Source of the DNA: Alentia gelatinosa | Lineage: Eukaryota > Annelida > Polychaeta > Phyllodocida > Polynoidae | Assembly (NCBI GenBank): GCA_950022655.1 | Contig: OX465583.1 | Location: 36,855,360 to 36,919,359, forward strand | DNA length: 64,000 nucleotides | Direction of reading: 5' to 3' | In this document: positions 1-13,748 of the stretch, piece by piece | How positions within the stretch are numbered: position 1 is the stretch's first letter | Layout: each line of letters opens with the position of its first letter | Notes under the pieces: model-generated | The model's input: only the letters and a program-made list of their open reading frames with translations | What the model was told of the DNA's origin: nothing | Database searches by the model: none | Program-made: the position numbers and the translations under genes

Positions 1-1568
1 CTGGCGAACTGATGAGGATACCCTTCATAGGTAGCAGAACGGGGATCGGGCGTATATCTATCACGTTTCTAGCTACCATTCGCTGTGAGACACCCTATGA
101 GTACCTCTACATTAGGAGTTGTGCGTGTACCTGTCACTTCTCGGTAATGCCACAGGGAATTGTCCTGACGGATGCCCCTGGACTTCTCAGGTCACTGTGC
201 CCATAAAGCACACACTGAGACAAAGGCCACCCTCTGGTGCACCAGTGGAGATTTATTGGCCGTGAGAAAGTTGATTGTTTCAAGGATAAAGAAAGTACAT
301 TTTACCCATTGAGAAAGGAGAGGTGCATTATGTCAGTCAGGGAATCTAACAGAAAAGAATTGTAGAATTTGTTTTTGTGATACTAATGATTTTTCAAGGC
401 ATCTGTTTTTCAGGACGATATCACGTAGTTATGTGATAGTAAATTTAGTACATTCATCAACGTGAATTGCATATCATTTTTGAAAAAGCTACTTGGGATA
501 TTTTAAGGACAGGAATGTAGTAATTAAGAGGTTCTCGCAGTAATCTATTCAGGTGACAAACGTCCCACCGTCACAAGGTTAGATTGGTAGGACAATATTA
601 TGGTGCGTCATTATCACTTTGATACGTTCTGATACATCTGAATATTTGACAATTTTCATTTTGGGAAGATCAGAGATGTATAATGTAATTAATCTTTCTA
701 TACATATATTCAATTAAATCGAATTCTCTTCCAAAATCATCATGGTAATTCTTCTTTCACCAGACCTACGTTTTCAATACAAGAGCGTTAGCAGGCCGGA
801 GCGGTTCTTATGTCTACGGTGGTTAATCGTGCTTTAACATGATTATGGTGCTAGATGTATGGCAAGATCAGAGAAGCGGCACGTCAGATTTTCTGTCACA
901 TGAAATGGATTTAGAAGCCCTTCAGTCGCAATGAGGCATTCAGTAACCCGAATTTGAACTAATCATAGGGTCAGCAAGGCATAGGAAGCCAGTCAGATAT
1001 GGTGATTCATTTAGAGTACATAGGAAGCCATTTCGAAGCCATCACGTGAAGAAGCCTTTAAGTTATGATAAATTGGCCATGAGTAGTTCTGTAATAGTAG
1101 GAGGTCTATTTGGTAACAGAAAACCGAAAGGTTTGACCTTTAAATATCTGGAAAATATATTTTATACCCGTTAATTATTAGAACCCATTGTTAGAAATGA
1201 CGTGGCTTTTCGAGTTTACCTATTCCCAACTGTGATGCTACCTTGAATAAACCAACGCCGCTACCGTAACGTGGAGTTTCAATGGCTAGTATATAATTAC
1301 TACAGAGGGAAAGGAATTAAGGTTTTACCAATAAATAATTATTAGGTGCCATTTACTAAATACCATTTTGTCCTTGGTGAGCGAAAGACTTATGTCGTAG
1401 TTCCGAAAAAGGAACCCTGGCATAACTGCTACATTTCACACAGGTCCACATCCCATGAAGGATGACCATTAGGGACATAGCAGAAGACTAATGTGATTTT
1501 AGTAAGCAGCACTGATCTGGTCATTGTGTGGTGATGTTTGCATGCTATGTTATGTATGCCCTATCCAC
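1..1568. other. intergenic or intronic DNA, no gene supported
   Basis: AT-rich sequence with no splice-flanked open frame that I can support. The only local structure is a short cluster at 979-1041 in which GAAGCCA occurs three times, twice inside a repeated CATAGGAAGCCA. Confidence 0.5.
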
Positions 1569-1683
1569 CTGTCTGTTATCCTGAATGGCCTCTGTGCATC
1601 TATCTGTTAGCAGGGCGCAGTCCCATGCCACCACCAGCCCCCACACATAATGCATAACGCCAGCGGTCTGGTCCAAATCCATA
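1569..1683 (-). CDS. possible internal exon, unknown protein
   Basis: I do not recognise this sequence. On the minus strand a pyrimidine-containing acceptor (TCTCTTTGGGATTAG) is followed by 115 nt open in only one of three frames, ending at CAG|GTGGAT, a mediocre donor. The reading starts MDLDQTAGVM and contains an aliphatic/aromatic stretch VWGLVVAW that could be a short hydrophobic segment. It has 38 codons, entering one base into a codon and leaving in phase 0. It could equally be a chance open frame, since the donor is weak and no neighbouring exon was found. Confidence 0.2.
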
Positions 1684-2127
1684 CTAATCCCAAAGAGACA
1701 ATGTCTCTTGTGCTGGAGACTATTTATGAATATCTCACATAGTCCAGTGCCGCTGGGTTTTATTCCCACAGCTTTCAGGAAACGGATGTTTCGCTCTGAC
1801 CTTGTTTCTTATTTCCTCTACTACTTGTCGACAGTAACCTCTCAGATGGAACGTTCCTGCTGGTCTGTGCCCGGACTGATTATGTGATGGTTGAATGTAG
1901 ACGCAAACAATAGTTAGGTAGCTCAATTAGTTCAAGAGTGTTTCTCATTAATCGGGATATGACATATTAACACCGTGAATTCCTTCAATTTATTTGAGAT
2001 AAGAACAAGGTGTTAACTTGGACGGTAATCGTGGAGGCTGCCATATTGAAATCCTCATCCACTCAAATTGTCAGGCTCGCGCTTGAACGAGCTTATTCTT
2101 AAATAGAGTTTGGGTATCAACTGGTGA

Positions 2128-2265
2128 ATGTACTCCGCGCACATGCTAAGCGAACTCTTCCCTGCTAAGGCAGAGAGCCCGGTTCCTGTAGTAGACATTG
2201 ATGATCTGTTAGAGAGCGGCTCTGACAGAGTGGATAGAGGCGCTCTACGAGCTTTGTTGCTGTGA
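2128..2265 (+). CDS. possible small ORF of 45 aa
   Basis: The frame begins ATGTACTCC directly after an in-frame TGA and ends at TGA 2263-2265. The peptide has an acidic central stretch (PVVDIDDLLESGSDRV), which is why I list it. The antisense strand is also open (serine-rich reading), so one of the two is a shadow or both are chance. No splice site, domain or neighbour supports it. Confidence 0.12.
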   Translation: MYSAHMLSELFPAKAESPVPVVDIDDLLESGSDRVDRGALRALLL

Positions 2266-5200
2266 CTGATAATACTCGTCTCACTCAGGGAAGATTCAGA
2301 AAGGGGTCGGGTTGGTTCAGACCAATATAGCCATGGACCATGGAGCTGGGATGTGAAAGCAATAGTCTGATGGTTCGGGATGGCTGCTAATGGGGAGATG
2401 ATCCCGTATAAATCTATGGGGTGACAGAGCAACAAAATAAGGCGGTATAAAAAAACATACACGTGTGTCAAATAGCGTCTTGCTCTACTGCTCACTGGCA
2501 CTACATTGAATGTCGTCTGCTGCACGACATTTGGCTGGAACAGGAAATTCTAAGCTTATAATTCTGATTGTCTCTTTTGGTAAGTCATGCGACACGCAAT
2601 GTTGCTGGATATGTGACAGGCTGTTGCTGGAAGTGTGACAGGCTTTCCTCCTTTTATACTTTCCTAGCTTTGAGAATTATTATATCCCATGAAGTGGCAT
2701 GATAACTGACACAAGTGGCATGCCTATTTTTGGCGCTGGTTATAGAATACCCAGTCCTTCTTATCGCCGTTTACAAATTCGTTCCTAGTAGTCAATTGAT
2801 TCTTGGCCCTAAGGCTTTGGGATACCTACCAATCGTTACTATATGACAAAGTAGCAGACGATCTAAAGTGACCATACAGCTTCATTATTGGTTTCCTTAT
2901 AAGGTCAGGTCTGAGATTACAGTTGCTGTGATACACGCCTAATATCCATCTGCTGTGGGAGTACATGAAGTAAAACAACTTTACCACAAAACTGGACGTA
3001 TTTACCAGAAAAAAATATCATAACCATCATCTTTGAAGTTATTTCTTCTTAAACACGAGATATACTTATATGCTATACGTTACCTTCAGTATTCGAAAAC
3101 GCACTGATGAACTTTTAGAAACTTTACCAGATAGACCACATTTAGCAAATCGAATGTAATGATAGAAAGTTAAAATTAGATTAGGGAAAAATCTCTTTGA
3201 TGGCTTTGAAGTTACATAAATCCCCATGTTCCATCCTAACCATTGCTTCTTGTAAGCGAAGAAATTCCTTTAGAAAAATTTCCGCGTGGATCACATAGTC
3301 TCCATAGAAACACACCCATCCGTGTGACGTATACGTGCTTTGACCCTGAGGATAGGAACCTTACCTTCTAACTTCTTAGAACCAGCCAAACGTGAACCCT
3401 ATGGGGGAGTTGTAAGGGGGCATTTTTCTTTTTCTTTTACATATGCTCGTGGGATCGAATGTCAGTGAGCTTGCTTTTGGAATGTTGATGTGTGTTTTGT
3501 CGTTCTACGAAAAAGCATGCAAAAGGAAATGTACTACATCTCCAAAACTTTACTATTTGCTCAGTCCAAAAGCCTTTTGGAAGTGTTAGTTTGGATTCAC
3601 ATATTTACAGCAGGGAAAACTAAGACACTATGTCATTTACTCCTATCGTGTTACACTGTAAACTACATCTATATAGCCTTACCTTTGCAGAAACCCAAAA
3701 TTGATTCTGCATTGTGTAGGGTTTTAGACACAGAAACCTGTTTTATATACACGTACCTAAATGCAGTTGACATATATGACTGTGTGCATACATTATGGCT
3801 GCTATTAAATGAAATCGCAAAGCATCGCATAGATTATATATCCACCGCTATAATTTAGGCATTCAATAAACCATCACAATCATAGGTTTAACACATGGAT
3901 TACCAGAACGAAGTATCTGGTTGTTATCTATGAAGAGGGTGTATGAAATTAATGGTTATGTGCTGCGACTACCCATACTGTAGATATTGTATACGCCACC
4001 ATCTGCCGTACATTGCTATTCGGAAAACGTTTAAACGATGGCGGAAAGTGGACCTTCACTTCGACATGATTTCTCCACAAATTTAGGTTAAAATCCTAGA
4101 GACTTCGGGTATGTAATAGATATAGAACGAGCTACCATAGTTGTACTACACACTTTGATGAGATTGCCTTTGTTTACGGAAACTTGGCGTCATTCCCTAA
4201 ATATACGTCAATCCCATCTCTTACGACCATGGTAAGGTTATTCTATGTTATTACACCACGTTTATTATTTGGTTATATTTAACAAAGCACCAGTTACATT
4301 GAGATTGGGAGAGCTGTCTGTGCTTTTAGCTCCGTTTCTGACCTTAGACAAAAAGACTCGGTTCAGCGGACAGGAACTTATGTTTTGTATCAATTTGTGA
4401 ATGTTAACAGCGCGTCGCAGTTTAAAAGCTGAGATTTAACTCCAGCTTTCTTGTCTTACTGATAAGTTTGATATTTAACATCAGCAATTACTGTCGCAAT
4501 TAGCCAATAGAATGCCGCTTGTCTGCTGATTGCTGTTATTGAGGATTCTTATTGGTTGCTATCGAAGTGTCAATACTTCTTAACCAATGAAAATGAGACT
4601 AATCACGTTCGAATTAGGTCAGCCAGTCACTGAGGGAGATCATCAAACTTGATGAGTTATATCATTTCTTTATACATGTTGATGAAATCAACAAATATCC
4701 CTTATGTAACTAGAAAACTTAATTCTGAAGATGGAGTATTGAAATTGAAATGACATACTTTGTATATTGGAAGCCTAGAGTAATTTTCCACAGATTGAAA
4801 GATAATGGTTCGAGTAGAAAGCCACGTACACCAAACTAAATCATATTGACAATGCTATTTGTTATTCTCAGGCTTTCTGATAAGTAGGACCTTATTGATT
4901 AAATCAATATATTTTCTACGATGTATTTTTATACCACCACTATTTTTATCACGTTAAACATGTAAAATCCCGTCAAGACACGTATCTGACCCACGTGATA
5001 GATGACATGAAACGTAAATATTGATGTCATATACCTGCACTGTCCCAAAGCTAGGACGCTTCAAAGGTAGTCCTTGAGGTGAAAAGTGGATCAGATCACC
5101 GTGTTTTACCTCATATAGCAATATACATGTACATGTATATATAATATCATATAGACATCATATTCATACATGACAGTAAAGGTATAGGTTTCCAATGTGC

Positions 5201-6424
5201 CCTTGCTAATATTCAGATGACACGGGAATATTTGAATTAATATTTACTACAGCTTTTGAAACCTTATTTACTTGATTAAATCATAAATGCATTGCTTGAA
5301 TTATCATGATCTCATCAACAATCTGTAACCAAATACGGTCCAAATATGAATATCAAGACCAAAGGTTACCTTTCACATAAAGCGCAATAGAGAATGAAAT
5401 AAGACACAACGGCTGTGGGAATTTGGGACAAAGCACACTAAGAGTGACTGGAATTGTGTCACCCAGCGTCGGTCAATACGAGGTGGGTACGACAGCCAAC
5501 ACCGACAAGAAATCACGTAGAAATGGTGTTGATGTGTGATCTGCTTTGATGCAGAAGACGCATGCCATCCGATCGATTTCCCTCTGATCTGGCAGACCTA
5601 TCATTTGCCTTTGATTATGTGACGTCATGGCAGTTGGGGGAACCGTTATGCAATTATTGATTATCAGCTGAGTCAAAAGACTCATGTCATCCTTGTGTGT
5701 TCTGCCTATTTTCGCTTGTGTGTGTCCCGCATGATATACTCTATACTACTCCATGCTGGTTCTGTGCCATTGCTATTCTTTAGACGATAATGCCATGCTT
5801 CCAGCACCATCCCTCAGACTCGATTCCAATAGATGTAACGCATCTATTAGATGTGTTAAGATCAATATCAACACCACGGTAGAATATTATGATGCTATAT
5901 AATGCATCTGGGAATGTGGTCCTTTGAAAAAGACATATATCTTATTCCAGTGTTATGTATAGATTGTTCAAATCACGTAATCCAAACATGTATGTACATG
6001 TACAGTGCATTTGTCCCTTTTACCTGATTAGATAAAGCAAGGGCATTTGTTGCTACCACAGAGAAGAATTCAATTTATTATTCCAGAAGCTTTCCTCTGT
6101 GGTACGCATACTTTGATTAGACTGTATATTTTGGTTAAATTTTCAGGAAAACCCATTTCTATTATATCCTATTTTCTGGCCAATGAATTGATTGAACTCG
6201 TGTTATAAATGAGCAAGGATGCAAAATAGCCAAGCTGGGAAAGCGTTCCTGGATTTGAGAAATACGTAAAATCTATTACCAGAATCAATTGGTGATCATT
6301 TTCTCGTAGTTCTAAGGAAACACCTGGCCGGGACTGGCACCTCCCTTTTCAGACCCATGCCAATAATAGGTTTCTTATGACAACACCGGGACAGTATACT
6401 TCCGCCGGAACCCGCCCGACCCTA
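2266..6424. other. AT-rich noncoding stretch
   Basis: No gene can be supported. Open frames here (for example 3490-3858) are short, hydrophobic and AT-driven. The palindromes ACATGTACATGT near 5124-5137 and TACATGTACA near 5993-6002 are visible. A CRE-like TGACGTCA sits near 5621. Confidence 0.5.
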
Positions 6425-6437
6425 CCACTAGAGGGCG
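6425..6437 (+). promoter_or_regulatory. CTCF-like motif
   Basis: CCACTAGAGGGCG fits the bilaterian CTCF core CCASYAGRKGGCR at every position. It lies about 145 bp upstream of the exon candidate at 6582. A single motif match is suggestive only. Confidence 0.4.
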
Positions 6438-6581
6438 GCATACTGCATACACAGGAGTGACATTCTGCCCCCACGTGCCAGGATAAGTCCCTTAATGTCA
6501 AACCCTCCCAGTTGTCACCCCCTCCAGCGGGCAATCCGTACCCTGTACACACCTGTACTTACAGACACACCTTCCTAACAG

Positions 6582-6720
6582 TGTCAAGTGTATGACGGAC
6601 ACTTACGTGGCATACCAAAAACTGCTCTGTGGTTCGCCACACCCCACTCTGAGAACACCCCCTGCAGGAAATACCTTGGCGAGGCCATCGAGGCTTGTTG
6701 GACCAAAGCACACAATGATT
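6582..6720 (+). CDS. candidate internal exon, cysteine-containing, unknown
   Basis: A good acceptor (CACACCTTCCTAACAG) precedes 139 nt and GTAAGA follows at 6721. In the preferred frame the 46 codons begin CQVYDGHLRGIPKTALWF and include three cysteines and four tryptophan/phenylalanine residues, as in many secreted or extracellular domains. It enters in phase 0 and leaves with one base. A second frame is also open, the third is closed, and third-base GC does not separate the two open frames. If unspliced, the preferred frame stops at TAA 6733. I cannot name a family. The CTCF-like motif at 6425 is just upstream. Confidence 0.4.
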
Positions 6721-9700
6721 GTAAGATGTGTCTATAACAGACAGAAAGCACCGTCTGATGTGGTCGTCTTAATAAACCACACACTTATCAAGATGGTATG
6801 CTGTCAAATCCTGAAAGTATTTAATATGTTGATATCCTTTTAGGAAACAGAGAGGAGTGCCCTTGGACGACAGCCAGGGGGAGCATCCCAAGAAGTGTAA
6901 TGTATTTATGATCCTATCCTGACAATAACCACAGTTACCGATTGAGGCACATTTGCTCTGCCACAGAAAGTAAGATGATTTATTCAAGACCAGAATTGAC
7001 TATAGATATAGACATAGATACAGATGTGGACATAACTACAGATGTAGCATAGGCAGGGATGAAGGAGTGTTAGACTAGCCTTAGCTATACATATATGCGC
7101 AGATATAATGGTACATACACCTCCATCAAATGTCAGTGCTCTTTTCAACTCAAGCTATCCTTTCACGCGAAGGCTAAAGCTGTAACACAAAATCTCACAT
7201 CTTTTCATGACAGGGTGAGGTTTATTATGTAGCTACATATGTTTTTCAAATCGGACAAAATCACGGTTTTCGGTAAATCGGAGAATCGTGATTATATTTT
7301 GAAAGAAAAAATAAAATAAAGAGAGAAAAAAGTTTGGTCGCTACATGTAGAGTCAGTGCACCAGAAGTAGGTGGACATTCCAAAGACTTTGCCACATCAG
7401 ATTGTCATAGCTTTTAGTTCTCCTTCTGATATACATATACCGACCACCCGTCCACACACAACATCTCCACAATGTCCAGGCCTCATAGACCCAGGTCACT
7501 AATAGGTCTCCAGGTCACTTACTGCTGTTCCTTTTTTGGTCCACGGTCGTCCCTCCTGCTGCCAACATTCACAAACAAATCACACTTTATAAACCTCTTG
7601 CTGCACTACTGTTGCCAACTCTACAGAAACAATTCAATTGACATCTTAGGTTTTTAAGCTTTGGAGTTTCAGAGTATTCAAATCGTGATTTACGTTTTTT
7701 CCCTGATGAAAATGAGTTGCCTCAAGGTTCTGCCAGAGGACATAGTCCGCATTTAACCACGGAGGTTTCGTGACTGTGGGGTTTGCCAGAAGGGTCTCAG
7801 TTTTAGCCGTGAGGGTCATAGTTATCTCCACCTGAGTGGCGGTCGGAAGACGTTAAGCGTTCTGGTCCCATTCTCAGATTAATTACACCCTGCGACACTT
7901 TTACCACAGGCTGCAACAAACGTGCACACAATGACCAAGTTAAACACGCTATAGTAATACAAATGTCTATTTTTCTCTTACTGAAACCAAGGAAGTGTAG
8001 GAGACACCTCATTGCTTAAATCGACACATTTCTGAAGCAGTCGGACTGGGTGACCCACTAAAAGGTCTTTTGTTTCTACGAAGTGATATTTTGCATGCTG
8101 GTGTGACTGTGTTGTAGTGAATAGAGGCTTGAAAAAGAACGGCTTGGCTTCATTTCCAGGTCTTTTCCACTAGTGCACAATGCATTCACCTTATACTAAA
8201 TTGTCTATATATATACCACGCAGCTCTTATGACGTTTAACTTTGAAAAGATCTAAAAAAAACACCAAAACAATTGATGTTTGATGTCATCTTTTAAGAGG
8301 GTCGCCTACATTCTGTGGATATTGTGATATGCCTAAATAGGATCCGCCATCTCACAGACTGGACGTTGCTTCAATTAAGAAAACAAACATTATAAGCGAT
8401 CGCCTTTACCAATTTCTCGCTTGTGAATTATAATTTGAATACGAGTGCTTTGGTTATAATTAGACCTGTATGCATACTGAGCATACTGCCCCTATGCTGG
8501 CCTCGGAGAGAAGTATTTGCCAGGAATGTTGGTGCCACAACTGCCTGGTACGTCTGTTTATTCCTCATCATACGGGCTCTAAGTTCACCAGTCACATGAC
8601 CTGTACCGCTACTAGTGTGTCTTTCTCATTGACAGACAACGCCCTCTATGGGGTTATCCACCTCTGAGTCATGTGACCAGTCATGTGGAGCTTCACGCGC
8701 AGTTATTATTAGTCAATATTCATATTAATTATATTTAATGATCGCATATACATGTATTCTTCACAACCTGGATCGTGTCGGTCTTAGCTCTGACAGCATG
8801 AGACACAAGCAGATACGTGAAACATGGGGTCCGTGGTTCGATTCCCTGTGGTTTCTGTATACGATATTATTTTCCTCTCATCATCACATCATGAATTTTC
8901 TCGAGTCAGGATGGTGTTGTCATTGTTTAAATCGATATCGATTAATACAATACTCTGCCATAGCCGCCTACTGCAGTTTGGTCTGTAGAGCTTGAGACTC
9001 TGGTGGCAGTCGTATTTTGAATGAATCTGATTATGAGAGATTCAGAATAGTACCCTTCTTCAGGTATATGTGTCAGATATGAACTCGAAAGTATCTGTCG
9101 AAAGGGATTATTTCAGTCAAGTGGTCTTATTCAGAGAGGACTTGACACCCGCGTGATAAAATATTTGGTTTTGTAAATATTATTACAAATTAAAACTCAG
9201 TTCTTCCGATAAGATATAGTATTCATATAACCTATAAATGTGTCACATTATCGGTCAATATACCGCTACCGATTGATATAGAAATTCTAAATGCTTGCCG
9301 AACAAGATATATGGGGTAAAGTTCTTTTGTTTACATGCCCGGTTTCAGTATCGTAACTAGAATGACGTTTGAAACATCATAAAAGCACCAGATGTCTCAG
9401 TATGTAGTCGCCTTTAGATTGTTAGTCATTTCTTGGTATCTCATTTTCTAAGTTCTATTTCTTTTTATCTACAACGGGTTATGATGATCTGCAACAGGTA
9501 TGGCCATAATTTATGCGCCGAGAGTGAAGCTCAGATAGACTTTATTCATATTTACATGGCAGGATATCGTTTTGGCAGCAGATAAGTATGGGAATTTCAT
9601 TTGAATACGACCATTGGATCCCAGTAATTCCCTTATGATATGTTGAAAACGTTTTCTGCTCCTATGCCTTTACCATGATCAAATAACAAGGCAAACAATT

Positions 9701-12631
9701 TCCTTTGGCAATATTTCAAATTTATAGAGTGAATGTGGGTGGCTGTCTTTATAATAGGTTTCAACTGGGTAACCTTGCGTGAATTTCTTTTATAATTTGT
9801 AAATGTTATATTGTTGGAGTATATACTAGGTTCCTTTTATCTCAGAATTGTATCAATAACGTTCGGTGCTGAAACCAAGGTAACCGCATAAACAAGAAAT
9901 TCTGCTTGATGGTTTGCACTGTATGCAAATATCTTTCTTTTTCCCATCTTACAAATGAACTTGGCACATACCCCAGAATCCTATGTAGATGTGCATATAT
10001 ATACATGTCTTGGAGGATGTATGTCACAGAGCTGAATGATTGCTGGTTATATAGGTTAGTGACCTTTCATTGGATTATGCCATATTTGGACATTGTTTGG
10101 CAAGTCATCCCATACTTGTCCAAGTAGTAATTTAAATAATGAGGTTATAGAGTCTCTACAACCCAAAAGTAGTAAGACATCTATGTGTGTAGAGAGTGTC
10201 ATGAAATTCTGATAGTTCTCATCTCTGCTCCCTTTACTATCTAATAGGAACTGCATCGACATCCATAGCCTTTCCTTTTTGGATTGCTACAACAAAATCT
10301 ACGAATATCTATATTTACCACCTTTCTCTTTATTACGAGGTTTTAAAGCTCATCATTGAGGTCATCGCCTTCCTAGCGTACAATAAAATATCTGTACAGT
10401 TTGGATAAGGCCATTTATTTGTCCTGATATGATCAGGCATAAAAATATAGCCAAGCAAACATAAACGGCTCGGAAACTGTGGTTAACCATAAACACGTAG
10501 AACTGAAGTGTAGTATAATCACAAATGACTCCTACCCACAGCTCTACAGTGAGTATTGTAAGCAGGTGTTTGGAGATACCAAATGGGAATAACCAACGAT
10601 ATCACTGGGTAAATCTCGGTCTTCAATCGCCACCAATTGAGACGGACTATAACTGTTTCAGTCTAATAGCCATGGTTATGACACGCATCGATGGGAACTA
10701 TTCAGAGAATGGTGTTTATTGACTGTGTTTGAAAAGACGGCACACTTCTTTTGTCATTGACAAATATCTTCCAGTAGCGAACGAATTCTGCATCAGTGAA
10801 AAGATCGTATAGGTCTTGATCATGATCAGTTTGTTCATAGTTGCGAAATCATCCAGTCCTATATGTTTCTCAGTGACGCATACCTACAGAGCACAAACAC
10901 TCTCGTGAAGAAGTTGAATATTTGATTTGTTAAAAAAAATATAAATGCTGATTCTAAGTTAGGGTTAGGAATATTCATCGGTTATGTAGTCATCAGATTT
11001 GCAGGAACTGATGTTCTTGCTAGGACGTAGTTCAGCAGGCATCAATCCTAATGTCTGTAATGAACTAGGAATCAGCAGTATTCATTACTGCAAAGCAATA
11101 AAGATGTGTTGTCCTATTTGGGATGTGTTTGTCTGAATCACAGGCGGCGAGAGAAGGTAATATATGAACTCGGTTGTTGGGGATGTGTCTGACCTTTACC
11201 TTCAATCACCATGTCCCTTGTCGCCACACCTGAGGGTCTTAATTGTGTAACCAACATGAGCTGTTTCCCCGAATATGAATGCCTAATGCCGGATGTTTTG
11301 TCCTCGCATTATTTACATTTATATTGACCTTTATTCATTCCCTGACAGGCATTTCTGTAGCTACCGTGGGAATAGTATTACTAAAACTGGTGTCTCTGTG
11401 CAAGCAATTAAGAACTGTATGTTTCTTAGGAGATACAACAAAGGTTATATTATTGCCATTCTGAATACGTTCTTTCAAACATTTTCTTTCATGCACATAA
11501 ACCAGGACCATATCTTATTTGCCAGGTGCCTGTGAGAGGTATGCTAAAAAAGGACTTGAATAAAACATGAACAGAGTCAGTGGTCAAGCATCACGGCACA
11601 CATGCATGCTTCACATATTTCAACAACAGACGAATAGCCGTTTAGTACCGAAAAAAGGTAATTTTGTCTTGACAACTTCTTTCTCTTCATGGTAGAGCAC
11701 AGGAGAGATGCATTCACCCAGGACCATAGACTGGAGGCATGAGGCTGCATAAAGTCACCTCTCTTCTTGTTTGGGTTCAAACATAGCCAACAATAGGTTA
11801 ATCCTGGCATTAGGGGTATTTAATCCCCTTTGCTAGCTAGCAAAGCCCCAATGACTACTTACATTATATGTTTATTCGTTCGGGTACCCATGAGGACTTT
11901 CTGCAAGGTATGTTTTACACTGAGCTTTTGATGAAAGGCAAACAAAAATTCCAGATATGGACATCAAATTAACAAATTTAATGTTACATAGATTTTCCAT
12001 TTCTCTCTCGTACATCTCTACGTGTGTGCTTCTGTGTTCAAACCATGACGAATGTAAGGATTATTTACTCTTTACCCTTGGTCAGTACGGAAATTGTATT
12101 AGTATACCAAGTCACCCATTGCCAAACAATCGAATGTTATATATAGATTCCCGTATTCTCTACCGTAACAATTGTGTTAAAATGGCTGTTGTCTAGGGGT
12201 GCCTAAAAGTTTAAAATCGGCTTTCTAAGAACAGATGAGAATCAGTCACTACTCAAGTTTACGACTTTCCATTGTACAGGAAGGGAAGCAGGTGTTGTGC
12301 TGCAATTGATGCGATGACATAATCAGTGTGATGAGGTATATACAGATAGTATTATTAAGCACAGAGAATGCTTGGCTAATGGTGGTCCAGGCAGAGTGAT
12401 ATTCTTCAGACTTGCTTATCAAGAGTCCACATTCCATCCACTACACTTATGACATTTCGTACCAGCATAGCGGGCTATGTAGGGCTAGGGGGACTGGTTT
12501 GTGCATGAATTATTCAGGGAAAAAAGGGCAGGAGGTTTGCGCAGGAGGAGCATTGATCTCCACAGGGGTATAAATGACGGGTCCCCAGACGGGAATCACA
12601 GGTATGTGGCTGGTATGTGGACCAGACTCAC
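6721..12631. other. noncoding stretch, no gene supported
   Basis: AT-rich, without an exon I would defend. A frame at about 8470-8549 ends at CTG|GTACGT but has no convincing acceptor. CCCATAGAGGGCG on the minus strand near 8639-8651 is a weak CTCF-like match. Around 10.45-10.59 kb an open 49-codon stretch has protein-like composition but no start or acceptor. Confidence 0.45.
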
Positions 12632-12740
12632 CTGCATAATCGGCCAGGCGTGACCAGCGCCACCGTGACCTTCCCATCCCCCAGAGCCTTGTGAAAGACG
12701 CTGAACACTTATCTCGCCCTCCCTCCCGAGCTGTCCCTCT
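12632..12740 (-). CDS. possible 5' exon on minus strand
   Basis: The minus strand has a perfect donor, ATGCAG|GTGAGT, at 12632/12631, and GC boxes lie just upstream in that orientation at 12767-12790, the layout of a first exon behind a GC-box promoter. The upstream limit is approximate. One frame reads ALGDGKVTVALVTPGRLC up to the donor and is closed upstream by TAA. Another contains an ATG and reads MGRSRWRWSRLADYA. Which frame is used, or whether the exon is only 5' UTR, cannot be decided. No protein family was recognised. Confidence 0.3.
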
Positions 12741-12766
12741 CTCACACGTCCCTCACCCCTGATACA

Positions 12767-12790
12767 CCCCGCCCCGCCCCGCCCCGCCCC
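12767..12790. promoter_or_regulatory. tandem GC boxes
   Basis: Five head-to-tail copies of CCCCG/CGGGG, matching Sp/KLF-type GC boxes, in otherwise AT-rich DNA. The position upstream of the minus-strand GTGAGT donor at 12.63 kb suggests a promoter for a minus-strand transcript. It could also be a simple repeat. Confidence 0.4.
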
Positions 12791-12799
12791 TACCACCCC

Positions 12800-13480
12800 A
12801 CCCAATGCTTACTGTCACACCAAGACACTTTCCCCTCCCGATCCTCAGCGGCTTCAAAGTAGACAGTGTTGTGTCTGTGATATATTCATCTTTTGTGCTT
12901 CAGGGGAATTTGACATTCCCAAAGACTGTTTTCGAGAACTCCCCTACAGGAGCTGTATGTATGGATGCAACGTGTGGCCTGTATATCTTCCTTGCGCCTC
13001 CGATAGGCTTCATCTAGAAAAAGCTCAGCCTAAGATTCCATAACTGATACCTTGGTATGACGCATGACCGACGATATTTTAGTGTTCGGAAAGCAAGATC
13101 ATAATATCTTGCGTGCTTCCAACCCCATGGCCTCCACTGAACATTGCCCTATCCTATTTCCTTTTGTTATAGTACATGGAGGTCAAATTATACACAGCAT
13201 AGACATTAAATCGACATGTAGACAGTCACCTGAGTAGTTGTTTTTGCCTCTGTACTGACGGCTAGGCTGAAAATCGTGTACATTGTATAATGATGCCTTC
13301 TGTCAATAAACTTATTTCCAAAAAAAGAAAAGTAATTATCATAATGCGTACTAATTATTCTATGTATATTATTCATTTAATAATACTTATTAGATTTAAT
13401 CCTAACGTACCACCTTTTTGGTCCTCTAATAATACATCCATATACTGGACGTTGACGGGACTAATGGGAATGCTTGGTAT

Positions 13481-13482
<2 letters not shown>
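12800..13482. other. noncoding stretch, nothing recognised
   Basis: No supported exon, RNA gene or repeat. Short open frames lack splice sites and show AT-driven composition. Confidence 0.4.

Positions 13483-13518
<36 letters not shown>
13483..13518. repeat. (TA)n microsatellite
   Basis: Uninterrupted TA dinucleotides for about 36 bp. The apparent YIYI peptide reading here is a translation of the repeat. Confidence 0.95.
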
Positions 13519-13519
<1 letters not shown>

Positions 13520-13748
13520 CTGTTTCTTGGTACTAAAATCTAGAAATAGTCATTGAAGTAAATAGCAGCCTATATCAGTGGCCGTCACTACCATGTGTGT
13601 CTCGGTGTTTATTTGGTAAGGCCAGGTAACAAGGCCTGGTAAATACCGGTAAATGTGATACGAGGTACCTTACTCACGTCTCAGATGATCTATATCAGAT
13701 AATCACACGTCTGACATGACTATATTCACCCTACACCCCAGTACTCAC

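Noticed and set aside
2055..2525. 156-codon minus-strand frame
   Set aside because: Serine-rich part mirrors an open plus-strand frame, the rest is hydrophobic AT-driven sequence, and no splice site or start supports it.
8470..8700. Two-exon gene with an 80-nt intron (GTACGT to TTGACAG)
   Set aside because: The upstream exon has no acceptor or good start, and the downstream frame is dominated by repeated TCATGTGACC-type words.
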